From contig JARFIW010001186.1 in assembly GCA_036346225.1 (NCBI GenBank), forward strand, positions 2,005,315 to 2,069,314: a stretch of 64,000 nt of DNA. The letters run 5' to 3'. Positions 9,465 to 19,981 of the stretch are shown piece after piece. The notes beneath the pieces are model-generated. The model was not told the origin of the DNA and did not search any database. It worked only from the letters and a program-made list of their open reading frames with translations. Made by a program: the position numbers and the translations under genes. This DNA comes from Platerodrilus igneus. Taxonomy: Eukaryota > Arthropoda > Insecta > Coleoptera > Lycidae. How positions within the stretch are numbered: position 1 is the first letter of the stretch; every line of letters starts with the position of its first letter.

Positions 9465-11656
9465 TGTAACAAAATTTTTGTTACATTAAATATCTCCAAA
9501 GAAAAACATTTCTAGCCGTTGTTATTTTACGAATTTGTCATTTAGCGTGAAATCGTTGAATAGTTTAATTTACTATAAGGAAGAACATCTCTTTCCTTTT
9601 TACATTATTTTCACCTATACGAAGTATTTAATAGTGACTCCTACGCTTTTGATATCTGCAAATACCCTGAACGTAACTTGAGTTGCATAAGCTACAGGCG
9701 TTCTGAAGTCCACTTGTGCAATTGCTAAACACAACGCCTGCGCGTAAGGTGACGCGATAGCTAGGGTGTTGACAAAGAAGTGAACGCAGCCATCTTGCAA
9801 GCAACTACGAGGAGGTACGCTTCGTTTGAAGATGCAGAACTTTTGCTGCAAGTGGAAGCTTAGAATTGCTCTATCATCGAAGAGGGGCTAGAGGTTGCCG
9901 TGCGGAGGCGTTGCAAAAGAGCTCTTGTGATGCCGCCCAGACAACCAAGAGCAACAGTAACAACACGTGATGATAGAGGTCCGTTAGTGGTGAGATTTGT
10001 GAATAAAACTGCTTTATATGAAACTAATAGAAGCTTTAATTTCCCTAGCACATTTAGGTAGACACCTTTAAGTATGTTTGTATGAAGAACAGAATTTTAA
10101 GGAAACACGTTTGAGTATGGTAGAATTGAAAATTTAAATCGTTTACATTTCAAGCAGAATTCCAAGTAATGTGATTGGAACTTGGTTATGTATTGTGGGA
10201 TCACTCGTTTTGAAGCTGTCCGAGGGGCTGCATCTAGTAAATGCCAATTTCGTACCTTTTTTAACTTCAATAAGATGGAGTATTATGTGTTTTGGTTGGT
10301 CTAGCGCATTTACCAGCATCACCGTCGAGTAGTTAAAACAAAACCATTCAGGTACTTATAAAACTATTTATTGAGAGAATTAATTTCACGTATTAATTAC
10401 GTTCAAAGCTTTGATTTAACGTTTTCCAAATTATAGAAAACTTTTGTTAACGAATGTTATTGTTAAATTTTTTTGCAAGATATGTTTATGCTTAAATCCC
10501 AAATAAAAATCAGTTTGAGAATTATATCCTAGAAATTTAATAGGTCAAATACTTTTTTGTTCAGAACTAAATTTTTTCATAAGAGGAATTTTTGAACTTT
10601 TAGATTAATTAAATTAAAGTGTTATTCTAAGCACGTAAGTAATGCACATGTTAATTGAGGAAAATAAGTATAAAGTTCACTTCTGATTGAAAGATGTTTA
10701 CTTACAATATGCTAGTGATTAGTAGTATATCAATGCTGCTTCTAACATATGTTGAACTGACTTTCTTTAATTTCATACAATGTTTGAGCCATATGAACTT
10801 TTTGTGTAATAAGTTCTTTAGAGAATTTTGTAAGCCAGAACAGATCTGTTTTATGGATGTTTAAGAACCGACTGTATTAAATAATTTATAAATGTTAAGA
10901 TCTCTATGTAGAGAAACAAATTCAGAGATTTTGAAACTTATTTTATATTGATTATCAAATTTTTTATAAATAATTTTTGCAACAAAAGAGAATTACATTT
11001 AAATTATACTTTGATTTAAATCTTTCGTCTTTTTATTTCACTAATTGAAATTAATAATATCCAAATTAGATAAACAAAATTTTGAATGTGGAACTTGAAA
11101 AAAAGTTGATACAGTATTAGATAATAGAAACAGAGTAAATAATTTTCAGTAGAGAATATTTTCATAGGTAAGGTGTTGTTGTTGAGATTTTGAATTCAGG
11201 ACAGTCGATCTATAAAGACCGAAATATTTTGTTGTCGTAAGACACAAACAGTGTCTTATATTTTATTTTTTTGTGTGACATTTTCTTGCAGGTCCGACAT
11301 CGCAGAAGCTGGAGCAGAGGTCCAAGAAGTTTCCAAAGGTATTGCTTATTTTAATTTGTATGCTTTTTGATAATTAATATATCCTATAGGTTTCTGCGTC
11401 TTCCTGTAGGATACTTTAGTTTTATTTATTGCCTATATAGATGCAGTGGCGCCCATTCCCCTTTTTTTTGTTCCCGTTTGTAGTCGAGCCCACCCTATAT
11501 CCACGCCCAAACTCATTGCTCACCCTTGGGGTAATTCCCAGACTAAGCCGCGAATATAGTAAAGCTCGTGGGTCCACCGAGGTTTTGTTCACTAATTGAC
11601 TCACTCCATAATTAAATAATAAAGAAGAAAAATTATAAGTCCACGTAAAAGTTTCA
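9465..11656 (+). repeat. Element B 3' LTR (2192 bp)
   Basis: This is the same length as the 5' LTR and near-identical to it. It starts TGTAAC at 9465, ends TTTCA at 11656, and is followed by the GTGT duplication at 11657-11660. Many differences from the 5' copy are homopolymer-length changes, which raises the possibility of long-read base-calling noise. Confidence 0.93.
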
Positions 11657-12223
11657 GTGTCGCGACAAATATTTTATAATTTGTCGGTCCGTCAGTGGTG
11701 GGTTCAGTTGCTTTGCTATGCTATACTTTCGTATAGAATATTGCTCCCTACTTCCTGAAAATTCTCCCTTAAATTTCCCCGTGATTAAGTCGTTTCGTAC
11801 CTGGTCTTGTCTGTGGTCACTCCAATAGTGCTTTAAAAATCTGTCTTCAAAGTCCGTGTAGGTGTCAATTTCCTGTCCTATTAAATTATACCAAGCTTCA
11901 GCATGGTCTTTTAGTAAAGCTTTTACAATATTTAATTTGGCTTGTTCGTCGTATACATTATTTATTAACCCTCTAACATTATTAATAAATATTTGCGGGT
12001 TTACTCTACTATCCCCATAAAATTTCATTTGCTGCTCTAAAGAAACATTACCTGTTACAAACCTTGGACCATCCCCCATTAAAGTCGCTACATTATGCTT
12101 AATCCCGGTCACTTCTCTCTCAACTCGACCTAACTGATCCTTACACGAGTCCGTTATCTCAGTCATTTTCGCATTAATCTCATCCTCACAGAAAATCCTT
12201 ACATCAGTCCTTAATTGTCCCAT
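11657..12223 (-). pseudogene. Element A: Gag capsid region
   Basis: This is the minus-strand capsid-like domain of element A with the retrotransposon Gag pattern: MKFYGDSRVNPQIF, then ALLKDHAEAWYNLIG and FEDRFLKHYW. It runs into the GTGT site at 11657-11660, where element B cut the gene, and continues at 1106. Its N-terminal side is coiled-coil and joins the segment at 12232-12669 through a frameshift. It would form the particle that packages element A RNA. Broken, so non-functional here. Confidence 0.8.
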
Positions 12224-12231
12224 TTCTAAAT

Positions 12232-12669
12232 TTAAACCTCTAATATCACGCTCATTTTTATCAACTCCATTTTCAACTTCCCCATTTTTACCGTCAAGCT
12301 ATTTTTGAATATAGAAACTTCTTTATTCGTCTTATCTAATTTTTCACTTAGGGTTTCCCTAACTCCTGTTAATGTCTCATTCATTCGATCAACTTTTCTA
12401 TTCGATTCAGCACTCATTTCTCTTATCTCCTCAAACTTCTTATTAGATTCTTCCCTACATAGTCTCATTTCCTCTAATGTCCTGTTAGATTCTTCATTCA
12501 TCCTCTCTAGCATTCTCAAAATTAATTCATTTCCAGCTTCTCCCGATTCCGTCTTCGACTGATCCCTACTACCTCCAGCTTCCTCCATTTTCGAATTTTT
12601 ATCACACAAGGCACTATCGTCACTTCCAATTTCCACTCCTTGACTTCTTAACCACTCCTTTCTCTGCAT
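12232..12669 (-). pseudogene. Element A: Gag N-terminal coiled coil
   Basis: The Met at 12669 begins MQRKEWLRSQGVEIG. Residues 40-130 are an almost continuous heptad-rich coiled coil with repeated NEESNR / REESNKKFEE / SAESNRK units. The frame ends at 12232, but the sense of the sequence continues in another frame into the capsid segment. A single-base break therefore lies near 12290-12302. Coiled-coil Gag N-termini drive multimerisation in other retroelements; applied here this is inference. Confidence 0.7.
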
Positions 12670-13783
12670 ACGTTCAAATCACTCACACACACTCTCAAAA
12701 TACTCTTAAATTAAAAAAAAAAAACTGAAACTCTCTCTTTCGGATCGCCAGTTTCCTGGAATAAAATCACTAAAATTTTATTTGGAACTCGAGCCTCACT
12801 TTTGGCTCGCCATAAATGCCGTGGATCTCTGTTAAAATTAGTACTCTCTCAAAAAACATTCGAGCTCCAACATTGGGCCGTCACAAAATTGCCGTGGAAC
12901 TCGGGTAAAATCCTCACTAACAAAAATATATTCGAAGATTATATTAAATTTTCAAATTAGAAAATAGAAAAATTTCCAAAAATTTAAATAAGTCAAAAAA
13001 AAAAAATTTCTTACCCGTTTTCCTGTCTTCCTCGGTTGAATTGACAATTTTCTGCACCTGCTTCCGGCTAGCTCATTTGGACCTCCTCTTGGGTATCTAG
13101 ATTCACTCGCATATTCTCAATCGTACACACACACTCGCAATAAAACCACAAAATACAACCAACATACAATCTTTTATTTATTACTATTTATAAATGAAAT
13201 TCAATATTGTCCATTTTTCATCGATCACGTTACACTTCAGTAAATCTTATTTTGTAATGTCCTGTATTTTATTTTAAAATCATCAAACACATAAAATGTA
13301 CCCGGAGTAAATGAGCCTTGAATAATACCTTCTCTAAAATTCCTTCTTTATAATTTATTTTGTGTTTTTAATCTAAGTAAACTGTGGGGTATGGTGAGCT
13401 CATGATAACCCAGCTAATTATGCATAATGTATGCCCTTCAACTTTGCATAAAAAAAAACAAAGCCATGTACTTTTCGCAATATTCACAGTTTATAAAAAT
13501 CACAATTCCAAATCGTTACCTGGAAATTTCTAGACGATCTCCGCTCTGTAGATGTTGCCATGTATTTATTCTATCTGGTCTGCAGGCCGTTTCTTGCTGT
13601 TACTAGACGAACTCTATCTAAGCTGATCCGCCAACGCCGTCTCCACGGTGTAACCAAATTCCAAATTCCATTTAAACATACGTGTTTCTCAATTAGTTGC
13701 TTCAAACCACGTTACTTAATGTCCCGACACAAGTTGGTTAAAAATTATAGGTGATACCTCAATTAAAATGTAATCTCGGCACA
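12670..13783 (-). other. Element A 5' leader and probable 5' LTR
   Basis: On the minus strand this stretch lies between the truncated gag of element F and the start codon of element A. It has LTR-like features: a TG start next to the F fragment (about 13783), a TATAAAG near 13353 and several AATAAA motifs. Two candidate primer sites starting TGGCGA lie at about 12748 and 12811 (reading leftwards). Neither matches a tRNA well enough to decide, so the LTR ends are not resolved. Imperfect internal duplications of GCCGTGGA-containing sequence occur at 12818-12915. Confidence 0.35.
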
Positions 13784-14251
13784 CTAACCGCGTATGCTAA
13801 TATCATTATGATTTGAACTTGAATCTTTATTTAATTTCTCATGAAGATCTGCCTCCACAACAAGAATAGAAGCCAAACTTTCATTCTTAAATAACACAAC
13901 TTTCTCAAAATTTTCTTTAGGGAGCTTTAACCGTTGAATTCTAGCTGTAAGATGTATTAATCTTGACCTTATCCTTTTAAAAATAGACTCTGCAGGATCA
14001 TCCATAAATTCTAACAAAACATTTTTAACTGACTCTATACTAGACTCAATCTCTTCTTTCTCTACTTCGAAATCCACCTTATAACTTGAAAGATCAATCA
14101 AACAACCTCGTTTATCTGTTTCTTTGGCCAACAACCTCGTTAAAATTTTTCTTTTATCTGAAACTGGTCTTGAATTTTTAATGCCTCTAATGTTCAATTC
14201 ATATTCTAACTCATTTTTAAGTAAATGAACGATGCTATAAGTTTCTGCCAT
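13784..14251 (-). pseudogene. Element F: truncated gag N-terminus related to element B
   Basis: The Met at 14251 begins MAETYSIVHLLKNELEYEL, closely similar along ~140 residues to the start of element B gag at 3594. Shared blocks include RKILTRLLAKE and ESIFKRIRSRL. It stops at 13784, before any capsid domain, exactly where the probable LTR of element A begins. F was therefore probably cut by insertion of A. Its start lies about 160 bases downstream of a tRNA-Lys-derived primer site, as expected for the 5' end of an LTR element on minus. Confidence 0.75.
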
Positions 14252-14414
14252 AGTTAAATATCTGAATTTCTCTAACGTATCCCAACTATATAATTTTTGA
14301 AGATGAAATCACAAACAAACGAATGTCCTAACTATATAAAGAACCCACTATAAACTGTAACAAACTTTAACAAAAATGAAACTAAAAAAAGACATTACTA
14401 GAATCAAAGCAAAC

Positions 14415-14480
14415 CTCAGTCGGTAGAGCATGAGACTCTTAATCTCAGGGTCGTGGGTTCGAGCCCCACGTTGGGCGCCA
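14415..14480 (+). tRNA. Partial tRNA-Lys(CTT) copy with encoded CCA; copied primer, not a working gene
   Basis: Bases corresponding to tRNA positions 11-76 of animal tRNA-Lys(CTT) are present, with the D-arm, anticodon CTT flanked as ACTCTTAATCT, the T arm GGTTCGAGCCC and a 3' end reading GTTGGGCGCCA. The 5' acceptor strand (positions 1-10) does not match, so it cannot fold as a full tRNA. Eukaryotic tRNA genes do not encode CCA. Read on minus, TGGCGCC follows a TGCA and one C, exactly the LTR/primer-site arrangement of element B, and a gag start follows. The best reading is an extended primer-binding site made when reverse transcriptase copied far into the primer tRNA. Confidence 0.8.
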
Positions 14481-14481
14481 G

Positions 14482-15353
14482 TGCAAGTGAATAAAATTTT
14501 TGTAATTTTATAGTTCTTTATCCTCGTGACTATCAGCTATAAATCAAACCTCCCAATTTTCTAAACCTTAATCTGATATCACGGGGTCGAGAATTTCTTC
14601 TTTTTCTTTTAAGCCCAAGGTAATGTCGGATGGTAAATGGCTTGAGACAAAGAAAACTCTTAAGATATAAACGGCTAGTCGAGTGTTACTATAAAATATG
14701 TTAGTTTACGAGAACCTCGAACGTGAACAAATTAAATTTTAATCTATAATTAACCACGGTCGTAAAAATGAGAAATTAATGGTTAATTTTAATACCGCTA
14801 AGCATATACTTTTGTTTGGTGATTTATTTAGGTAATATTCAAGCCTACCATTTCCTAAAGTATGACGTAGAAGTTATTTAAAATTAAATTGCTTTATTAG
14901 TAAGTATCCTGTAGACAACAAGTTGGTATTCCCTTAGTAATGGTTTAAAGTGTTTTTATTAAGTTTTTGGTTATAGTAGCACTGCATCTTCTACAGCACG
15001 ACTTGCACACAATTTGTGTGCGTGTGCTATCACCCTTTTGGATTTTTAATATGCACGCGATCCGTATAACATGGAAGACGTTTCCGATGTTTCTACTAAC
15101 GGCATTCGCACTATCGACAATGCGAACCAGGTGCATGCATTGGCGCTGAATGTATTGGACGAGCAGCAAGGATTATGACGTCATTTAGTTCCCCGCTGAA
15201 TCCTCAACATCGTTCGGGTGTCTTCGGAAACCTTTGGTTTGCATTCTATAGGGTACATAAAGCAGGTACGCTAGAGTAAATTCTTTAGTTATAAGTTAGT
15301 TCGTTTACAAGTTTAACCAAAATCTTATAGTGCGGATTTTGTTTTGTACTAAA
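14482..15353 (-). other. Probable LTR end of element F, then undefined AT-rich DNA
   Basis: On minus, sequence ending TGCA at 14482 abuts the tRNA-Lys primer site, so the bases to the right should be the U5 end of the element F LTR. I cannot find the other LTR end, and similarity to the element B LTR is not visible by eye. No frames longer than about 75 codons resemble a protein. Confidence 0.35.
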
Positions 15354-15976
15354 ATGGTACCAGCAAACGTTTTTAAATGCGAGCCCTGTCACGTCTACTT
15401 TACTAGGAGGGATGCTCTCAAACGGCACCAGAACAAATGTCGTGGTGTAACATCGTCTACGGTTAAGCTTATACATCCGTCGGCAGCAAAGTACTTAAAC
15501 TATGGGACTTGCGGTATCGCTTTTACGAGAATGGACAGCTTACAGCGACACAAGGAAAAACAGCATGGCATGTCATAAAGCCGTAAACGTTCAACTCCGC
15601 CAGCTGTTAAAGGGCCTTGTACGAAACAACCACGAATTATGTGTAAAGTACGCGATTTCGAAATGGAAAAAACTACGTATGCCGCACACTTAAGGAGCAA
15701 CAAACATAAAAATGCATCAGTTACCGCTACTAGCGACGATGGTGTAGAAATGGTTAGCACAGCGTTTAACAACCGTATGGCTAGCTATCGCATAAAGAAC
15801 GCCAGTGTGGACGATGGAGTGCCCGAGTTTCTTTGGAAGCAGAAAGAGCGATTTATTCGATTAATTAATGAAAAAAGAATACAACATACAGCAGTAAAAG
15901 TCTACTGCGAACTCTACGGCGTTTACACCAAAATGGGGGAAGAGAAGTCCGATGTGAAATCCTTTAACACAACAAA
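15354..15976 (+). pseudogene. C2H2 zinc-finger N-terminus of a transposon protein (type-B polymerase-like family)
   Basis: The Met at 15354 starts MVPANVFKCEPCHVYF. Residues 8-29 form a C2H2 finger (C-x2-C-x12-H-x4-C variant), and a second finger with H-x4-H ends near residue 73. An in-frame TAA at 15576-15578 breaks the frame. The same frame continues with a basic linker, a third C-x-H finger (AAHLRSNKHKNA) and a domain containing AFNNRMASYRI, then VKVYCELYGVYTK and KSFNTTN. That last block resembles, from memory, the N-terminal part of arthropod and cnidarian transposon proteins that carry a protein-primed type-B DNA polymerase. The gene is cut by the GTGTGC microsatellite right after KSFNTTN, and the polymerase itself is not in the window. 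Family assignment is tentative. Confidence 0.5.
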
Positions 15977-16390
15977 TGTGTGTGTGTGCGTGTGCGTGTG
16001 CGTGTGCGTGTGCGTGTGTTGCGTGTCGTGCGTGCGTGCGTGCGTGTGCGTGTGCGTGGTGCGTGTGCGTGCGTGTGCGTGTGCGTGCTGTGGCGTGTGC
16101 GCGTGTCGCGTGTGCGCGTGCGTGTGCGTTGCGCTGTGCGCGTGTGCGCGTGTGCGTGTGTGCGCGTGTGCGTGTGCGTGTGCTGTGTGCGTGTGTGCGT
16201 GTGCGTGCTGTGCTGTGTGTGCGTGCGTGTGTCGTGTGCGTGGTGCGTGTCGTGTCGTGTGCGTGTGTGCGTGCTGTGCGTGTCGTGTGCGTGGTGTGCG
16301 CGTGTGCGTGTGTGCGTGTGTGCGTGTGTGCGTGTGTGCGTGTGTGCGTGTGTACATGTGTGCGTGTGTGTGTGTGTTGGTGTGTGTGTG
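15977..16390 (+). repeat. (GT/GC) microsatellite, imperfect GTGTGC array
   Basis: These 414 bases contain almost only G, T and C on plus, in GTGTGC/GTGCGT units that grade into pure GT at the right end. Apparent frames of 140-250 codons on both strands are low-complexity artefacts (Cys/Val or His/Thr runs). It separates the zinc-finger fragment from the N-terminally truncated Mutator-like gene. Confidence 0.95.
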
Positions 16391-16660
16391 ATTTGTTTGG
16401 GGTACTCTGGCAACTGGCAGTACATATGGCCATTCTCAGGAACTATTTGCAGTTATTGATATACCTCCCATGACACTCTTCCAATTTAAAACAATTAAAG
16501 CCGAATTCGGCGCTGTAAGAAAATCTAATTGTTTAATATCTTACTTGACAGTTTGTTTAGGTATGGAAGGACAATCTACTGAAAAACATGGAAGAAAATG
16601 GAAAATTAGAGTTAGAGTTGGCAAGACAAAACCTTGATGTTGATGCAGATGGAATTTCAT

Positions 16661-18507
16661 TGTAACAATTTTATTTTTGGTTATTAAATCCATTCATAAA
16701 AGTGCAAGAATTATAAAACCTTTTATTAAAATAATAAGTAAAATACATTTAACAACTTTGGTAATACGCTAAAGCGGCATCTTTATGTGGCATTTTATGT
16801 ATAGTCGAATATCTGTGTCTACTATAGCAATTTGCAAGCGCGTTTTGGTTGGCAGTCCCCTCCTGGGACACTCCGTTCGTCCGAGCGAGTTTGATAATCA
16901 GTCGGCCATGCATGATAGAAGAATCAAGATGTACGAAAAAATGTAGGCCGCCAATTTGCGTATAAATTTTGAGCAGTCGGGACAAATCTTTGAATAGCGG
17001 TTGGTATCCTATGAACGTTATTAAATTGTTCAATTGAGATATTTTATTTAGCGCAAGAACAACATTAATAATGCAACTTTGAAAATAGGAAATCCAATCA
17101 CTTTTGTTAAAACCACTTTGTATTACAACGTGTAAAATGCAACTTAGAAGATGGAAAGTTTAACCAATTTATAGAAGACCATTTTATTATACAGCGTAAA
17201 GATGCTATTTGGTAAGGCAGCGTGATTCAACATATTGCAGCAGCTGACGAATGTATTGTGACCGCATTTAATTCGACACCTGGAACAATTCCATGTGGTA
17301 GAAGCTGTTTAGGATGAGCTGGGTCCACACAACATGCAGTAAACTCCGCTTGATATAACAAGTACCTCATCAAGGCTAAAAAAGCAGTTTTGGTTCGTAG
17401 TTTGCTTAAAGAATCTTTTTTGATGGTTTACACATTAGAAACACTTTAATTTGTTTGATTGTGAAAAAGTACGAATATTATAAAAATTTCAATTATTTGT
17501 TGAGCTGGAATTTTCCAGTGTTAAAATAATAATTCACTATTTTGATGGTTTAAGAAACAACACACGTGGTTCATTATGTACCGTTAGTAACAGCAACAGG
17601 TGTTACTGACGTCACTTGTTTGTCTGCAGTATACTGCTGACAGATGTGTTCTAGAAAGCAAATGCTTCGAACAGCGTTAGCCCAAGTCGAGTAAACAAGA
17701 ATGTTTTTGTTATCTGCTTTTTTTTAGAAATTAAAACTAATACAAGTAATTTAGAAAAGGAAAAACTTGAGTATCAACATTTTTAAAATGTAACCTCCCT
17801 GAACAGATCTGCACGGGTCGGACCTTTTTAGTGTAACAAGTTTACACTAAGCTGTAAAATGTTTGATTATGAATAATTTTGATAAACCTTAATTTAAAAT
17901 TCACGAAGTCATTTAATTATTTATTAAATTTTGTTGCATTGCATTTTGTTTTAAAAGAGATTCTTTTGAGTAAATTATTGGTTCAAGATTAAAGTTTTTT
18001 ATTTTGATCAAATATGATCAAACCTAACAACAGGAAACTAATATCCTTAAGAGTAGAATTTTGATGCCAATTTTATATAGAAAATATCTTTTTAATATTT
18101 CTTTAGGTATGTTTGCGGGACACAAATAGTGTTCCACTTTTCTATTAATCTAATTATTACAATTTCTTACAGGAACAGCGTCTTATTTTGTTAAGACAGG
18201 TTTTTGTCATCGAAGGCGATTTTTTTTCTTTGGGTTTCCACGTCCGCCTCTAGAAATATGCCACGCAATTATCATAAATAAGTCAGGACTTGGTGGCGCC
18301 TATTTGTTTTAGATTAAGTTTGACCTACAATCAGATTTCGACTTACCCCCCATTTCTCATAGCTCTACCCAAGGAATAGACCCCTAGTTATGTCGGAAGG
18401 CTTCGTTACACTTGCTCATAACGTGAGACCAGCTATATGTAAGAAAAATTAGTTTCACTGGCTTTCAATAAACGTAGGGCAGTTGTTTAAAAAAAAAACA
18501 TGTTTCA
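16661..18507 (+). mobile_element. Solo LTR C (1847 bp) inside the Mutator-like gene
   Basis: It starts TGTAAC, like element B, and ends TGTTTCA at 18507. Flanks are TCAT (16657-16660) and CCAT (18508-18511), a 4-bp target duplication with one change. Excising it plus one flank restores the host reading frame, which fixes both ends. It contains a full CRE-type TGACGTCA at about 17608, the GACACAAATAGTG-to-ACAGGAAC splice-like module (18119-18175) and a GGTGGCGCC block near 18291. An internal GTTTCACTGGC sits about 50 bases before the end, followed by an A-run. No coding sequence was seen. Orientation is inferred from the TG start and shared module order. Confidence 0.8.
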
Positions 18508-19024
18508 CCATATATTACAGTATATCTGAATGGAGGTTGGAGCAAAAGTCATATGGCCATAGTTATGATGATGCTTTGAGAGTGGTGAGTATCGTTACTA
18601 TAACCTGTAATGCAATTATAATAAAATAATATTTTCTACTATATTTTGAAATACTTTACAGTATTTGTACTATAACAACATTTTTATGTATATCTGGACA
18701 TTAGGGAATTAATTAGCAAACACTTATAAAGATCATTATATCACAGATTTATGTATGCATAATTATTATGACTTCTATTAATTTAGCTATTAAATAAATA
18801 ATAAACATAAAACTTAATATTGCTAGAACAAAAATGTTATATGCACCCTGTATATCAAGTGTTTATATTTTTGTTGTATAAGGTGTCTTTGCATGTATAT
18901 TATGAACTTTCAAGTGATTGATGTTGTTATGTATAAAGTGGAGGAGAGCATTAGGAAGTCTTATGCCAGAGTTTGGCCAAAACGGTTTTGCTCTGTTGAG
19001 CAGTTGTTCACTACATAAACGCAA

Positions 19025-19062
19025 TTTGTAATAACCTTTATCAAAATAAAGGTTATTACAAA
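19025..19062. repeat. Perfect hairpin, 17-nt arms, in Mutator-like intron
   Basis: TTTGTAATAACCTTTAT (19025-19041) is followed by a 4-base CAAA loop and its exact reverse complement (19046-19062). It lies inside the intron 18585-19204. It could be a fold-back element remnant or a structured RNA segment; nothing else supports a function. Confidence 0.85.
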
Positions 19063-19981
19063 CTGTGTTTTAGTATTAATTACGTTTAATTAATAATACA
19101 AGTAATAACATAACAGATGTAAAACTCTATTTACAAATATAATAATTACATATAAAATTTCCATTGCTTTGTTCGAATATTGCAGTAATGTTTTATATTT
19201 TTAGGTTGCTATCATTGGAAGGCGCACCAAAAGTTATTGTTTTAGGAGTTCGTAACAAATATTGTTCGATTTGTGCTAGAGCCACCAACAAAAAACTTCC
19301 TCCAAGTAAACACATTTGTTATCGAAACTGGTCTGAAAGTTCATCAGCAATGGAAGTTGACATAATAACCGAAGGTTTTAAAACATCAATCGAAATGCAT
19401 GGACTTCGATACAAAACCTTCATTGCCGATGGAGATTCTAACGTGTTTGCTAGTATTAGACGAAATGTGGAATATGGTACGACTGTACAAAAAATAGAAT
19501 GTGTTATCCATGTTTTAAAAAATTATGGAAAAGCATTAAGGTGCATCAAAAAGGATACTAGTGTAAATTTGCCTGCTAGAAACCAATTGACAAAAAACGT
19601 AATTGCAGAGCTGGAAAATTCTGTTCAAAGTGTGATTTACAGTAATGCAAATGGGGATGTGGAGGTGCTAAAAGAAGATATTTTAAATACACCCAACCAT
19701 GTTTTTAATGATCATCGGAACTGCAAAGATTCATATTGTGTCAATTTTGGCGAAAGCACACAGAGCCAAGTCACAAATATTCAAGCCACTGGTCTGTTAT
19801 TGCATATAAATGGTATATTATTACAGATTTTGAATGATTAATCCTAAATTGTGTCATTTTTTAGGGGTACTCAATTTAGTTGTACAAAAAGCACATAAGT
19901 TGTTGGACGTTGAAACAAGTAATCGAGCAGAACTGTTTCTGGGTATCTTAGCACGATTTAATGCTGGGAAGAGACTTAATC

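Larger units (their letters stand above)
1111..11656 (+). mobile_element. Element B: full-length Ty3/gypsy LTR retrotransposon
   Basis: This is a complete 10.5-kb LTR retrotransposon on the plus strand. It consists of a 2192-bp LTR, a tRNA-Lys primer site, gag, protease, RT, RNase H, integrase, a 1.2-kb untranslated tail and a second 2192-bp LTR, flanked by GTGT duplications. The order RT-RNase H-integrase places it in Ty3/gypsy (Metaviridae). The long LTRs, tRNA-Lys primer and gag style remind me of the insect Osvaldo/Woot group, but that is recall, not a search. I count about ten substitutions between the LTRs by eye, so the insertion is recent. The copy is still defective: a stop lies inside the first zinc knuckle of Gag and a 1-base break lies in pol. 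It inserted into the gag of element A. Confidence 0.92.
16398..19981 (+). pseudogene. Mutator-like transposase domain portion of a multi-exon Mutator/YqaJ protein gene
   Basis: Exons can be followed by homology to the insect Mutator-like/YqaJ family I recognise: 16398-16514, 16561-16660 continuing after an LTR at 18512-18584, 19205-19812 and 19865-19981. Introns are GT-AG: 16515-16560 (46 bp), 18585-19204 and 19813-19864 (52 bp). Motifs in order are [77 protein letters not shown] and SNRAELFLGILARFNAGKR. Cys/His residues and the DGD are probably metal-binding or catalytic (inference). The N-terminus is missing, cut at the microsatellite. Frameshifts lie near 18549 and 19237, and LTRs interrupt at 16661 and 19982, so it is a pseudogene. 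Confidence 0.75.

Noticed and set aside
14405..14480. Functional tRNA-Lys gene
   Set aside because: The first ten bases of the acceptor/D side are not tRNA-like and CCA is encoded, so it fits a reverse-transcribed primer.
15861..16473. Long frames on both strands over the GTGTGC array
   Set aside because: Pure low-complexity translation of a microsatellite in overlapping frames.
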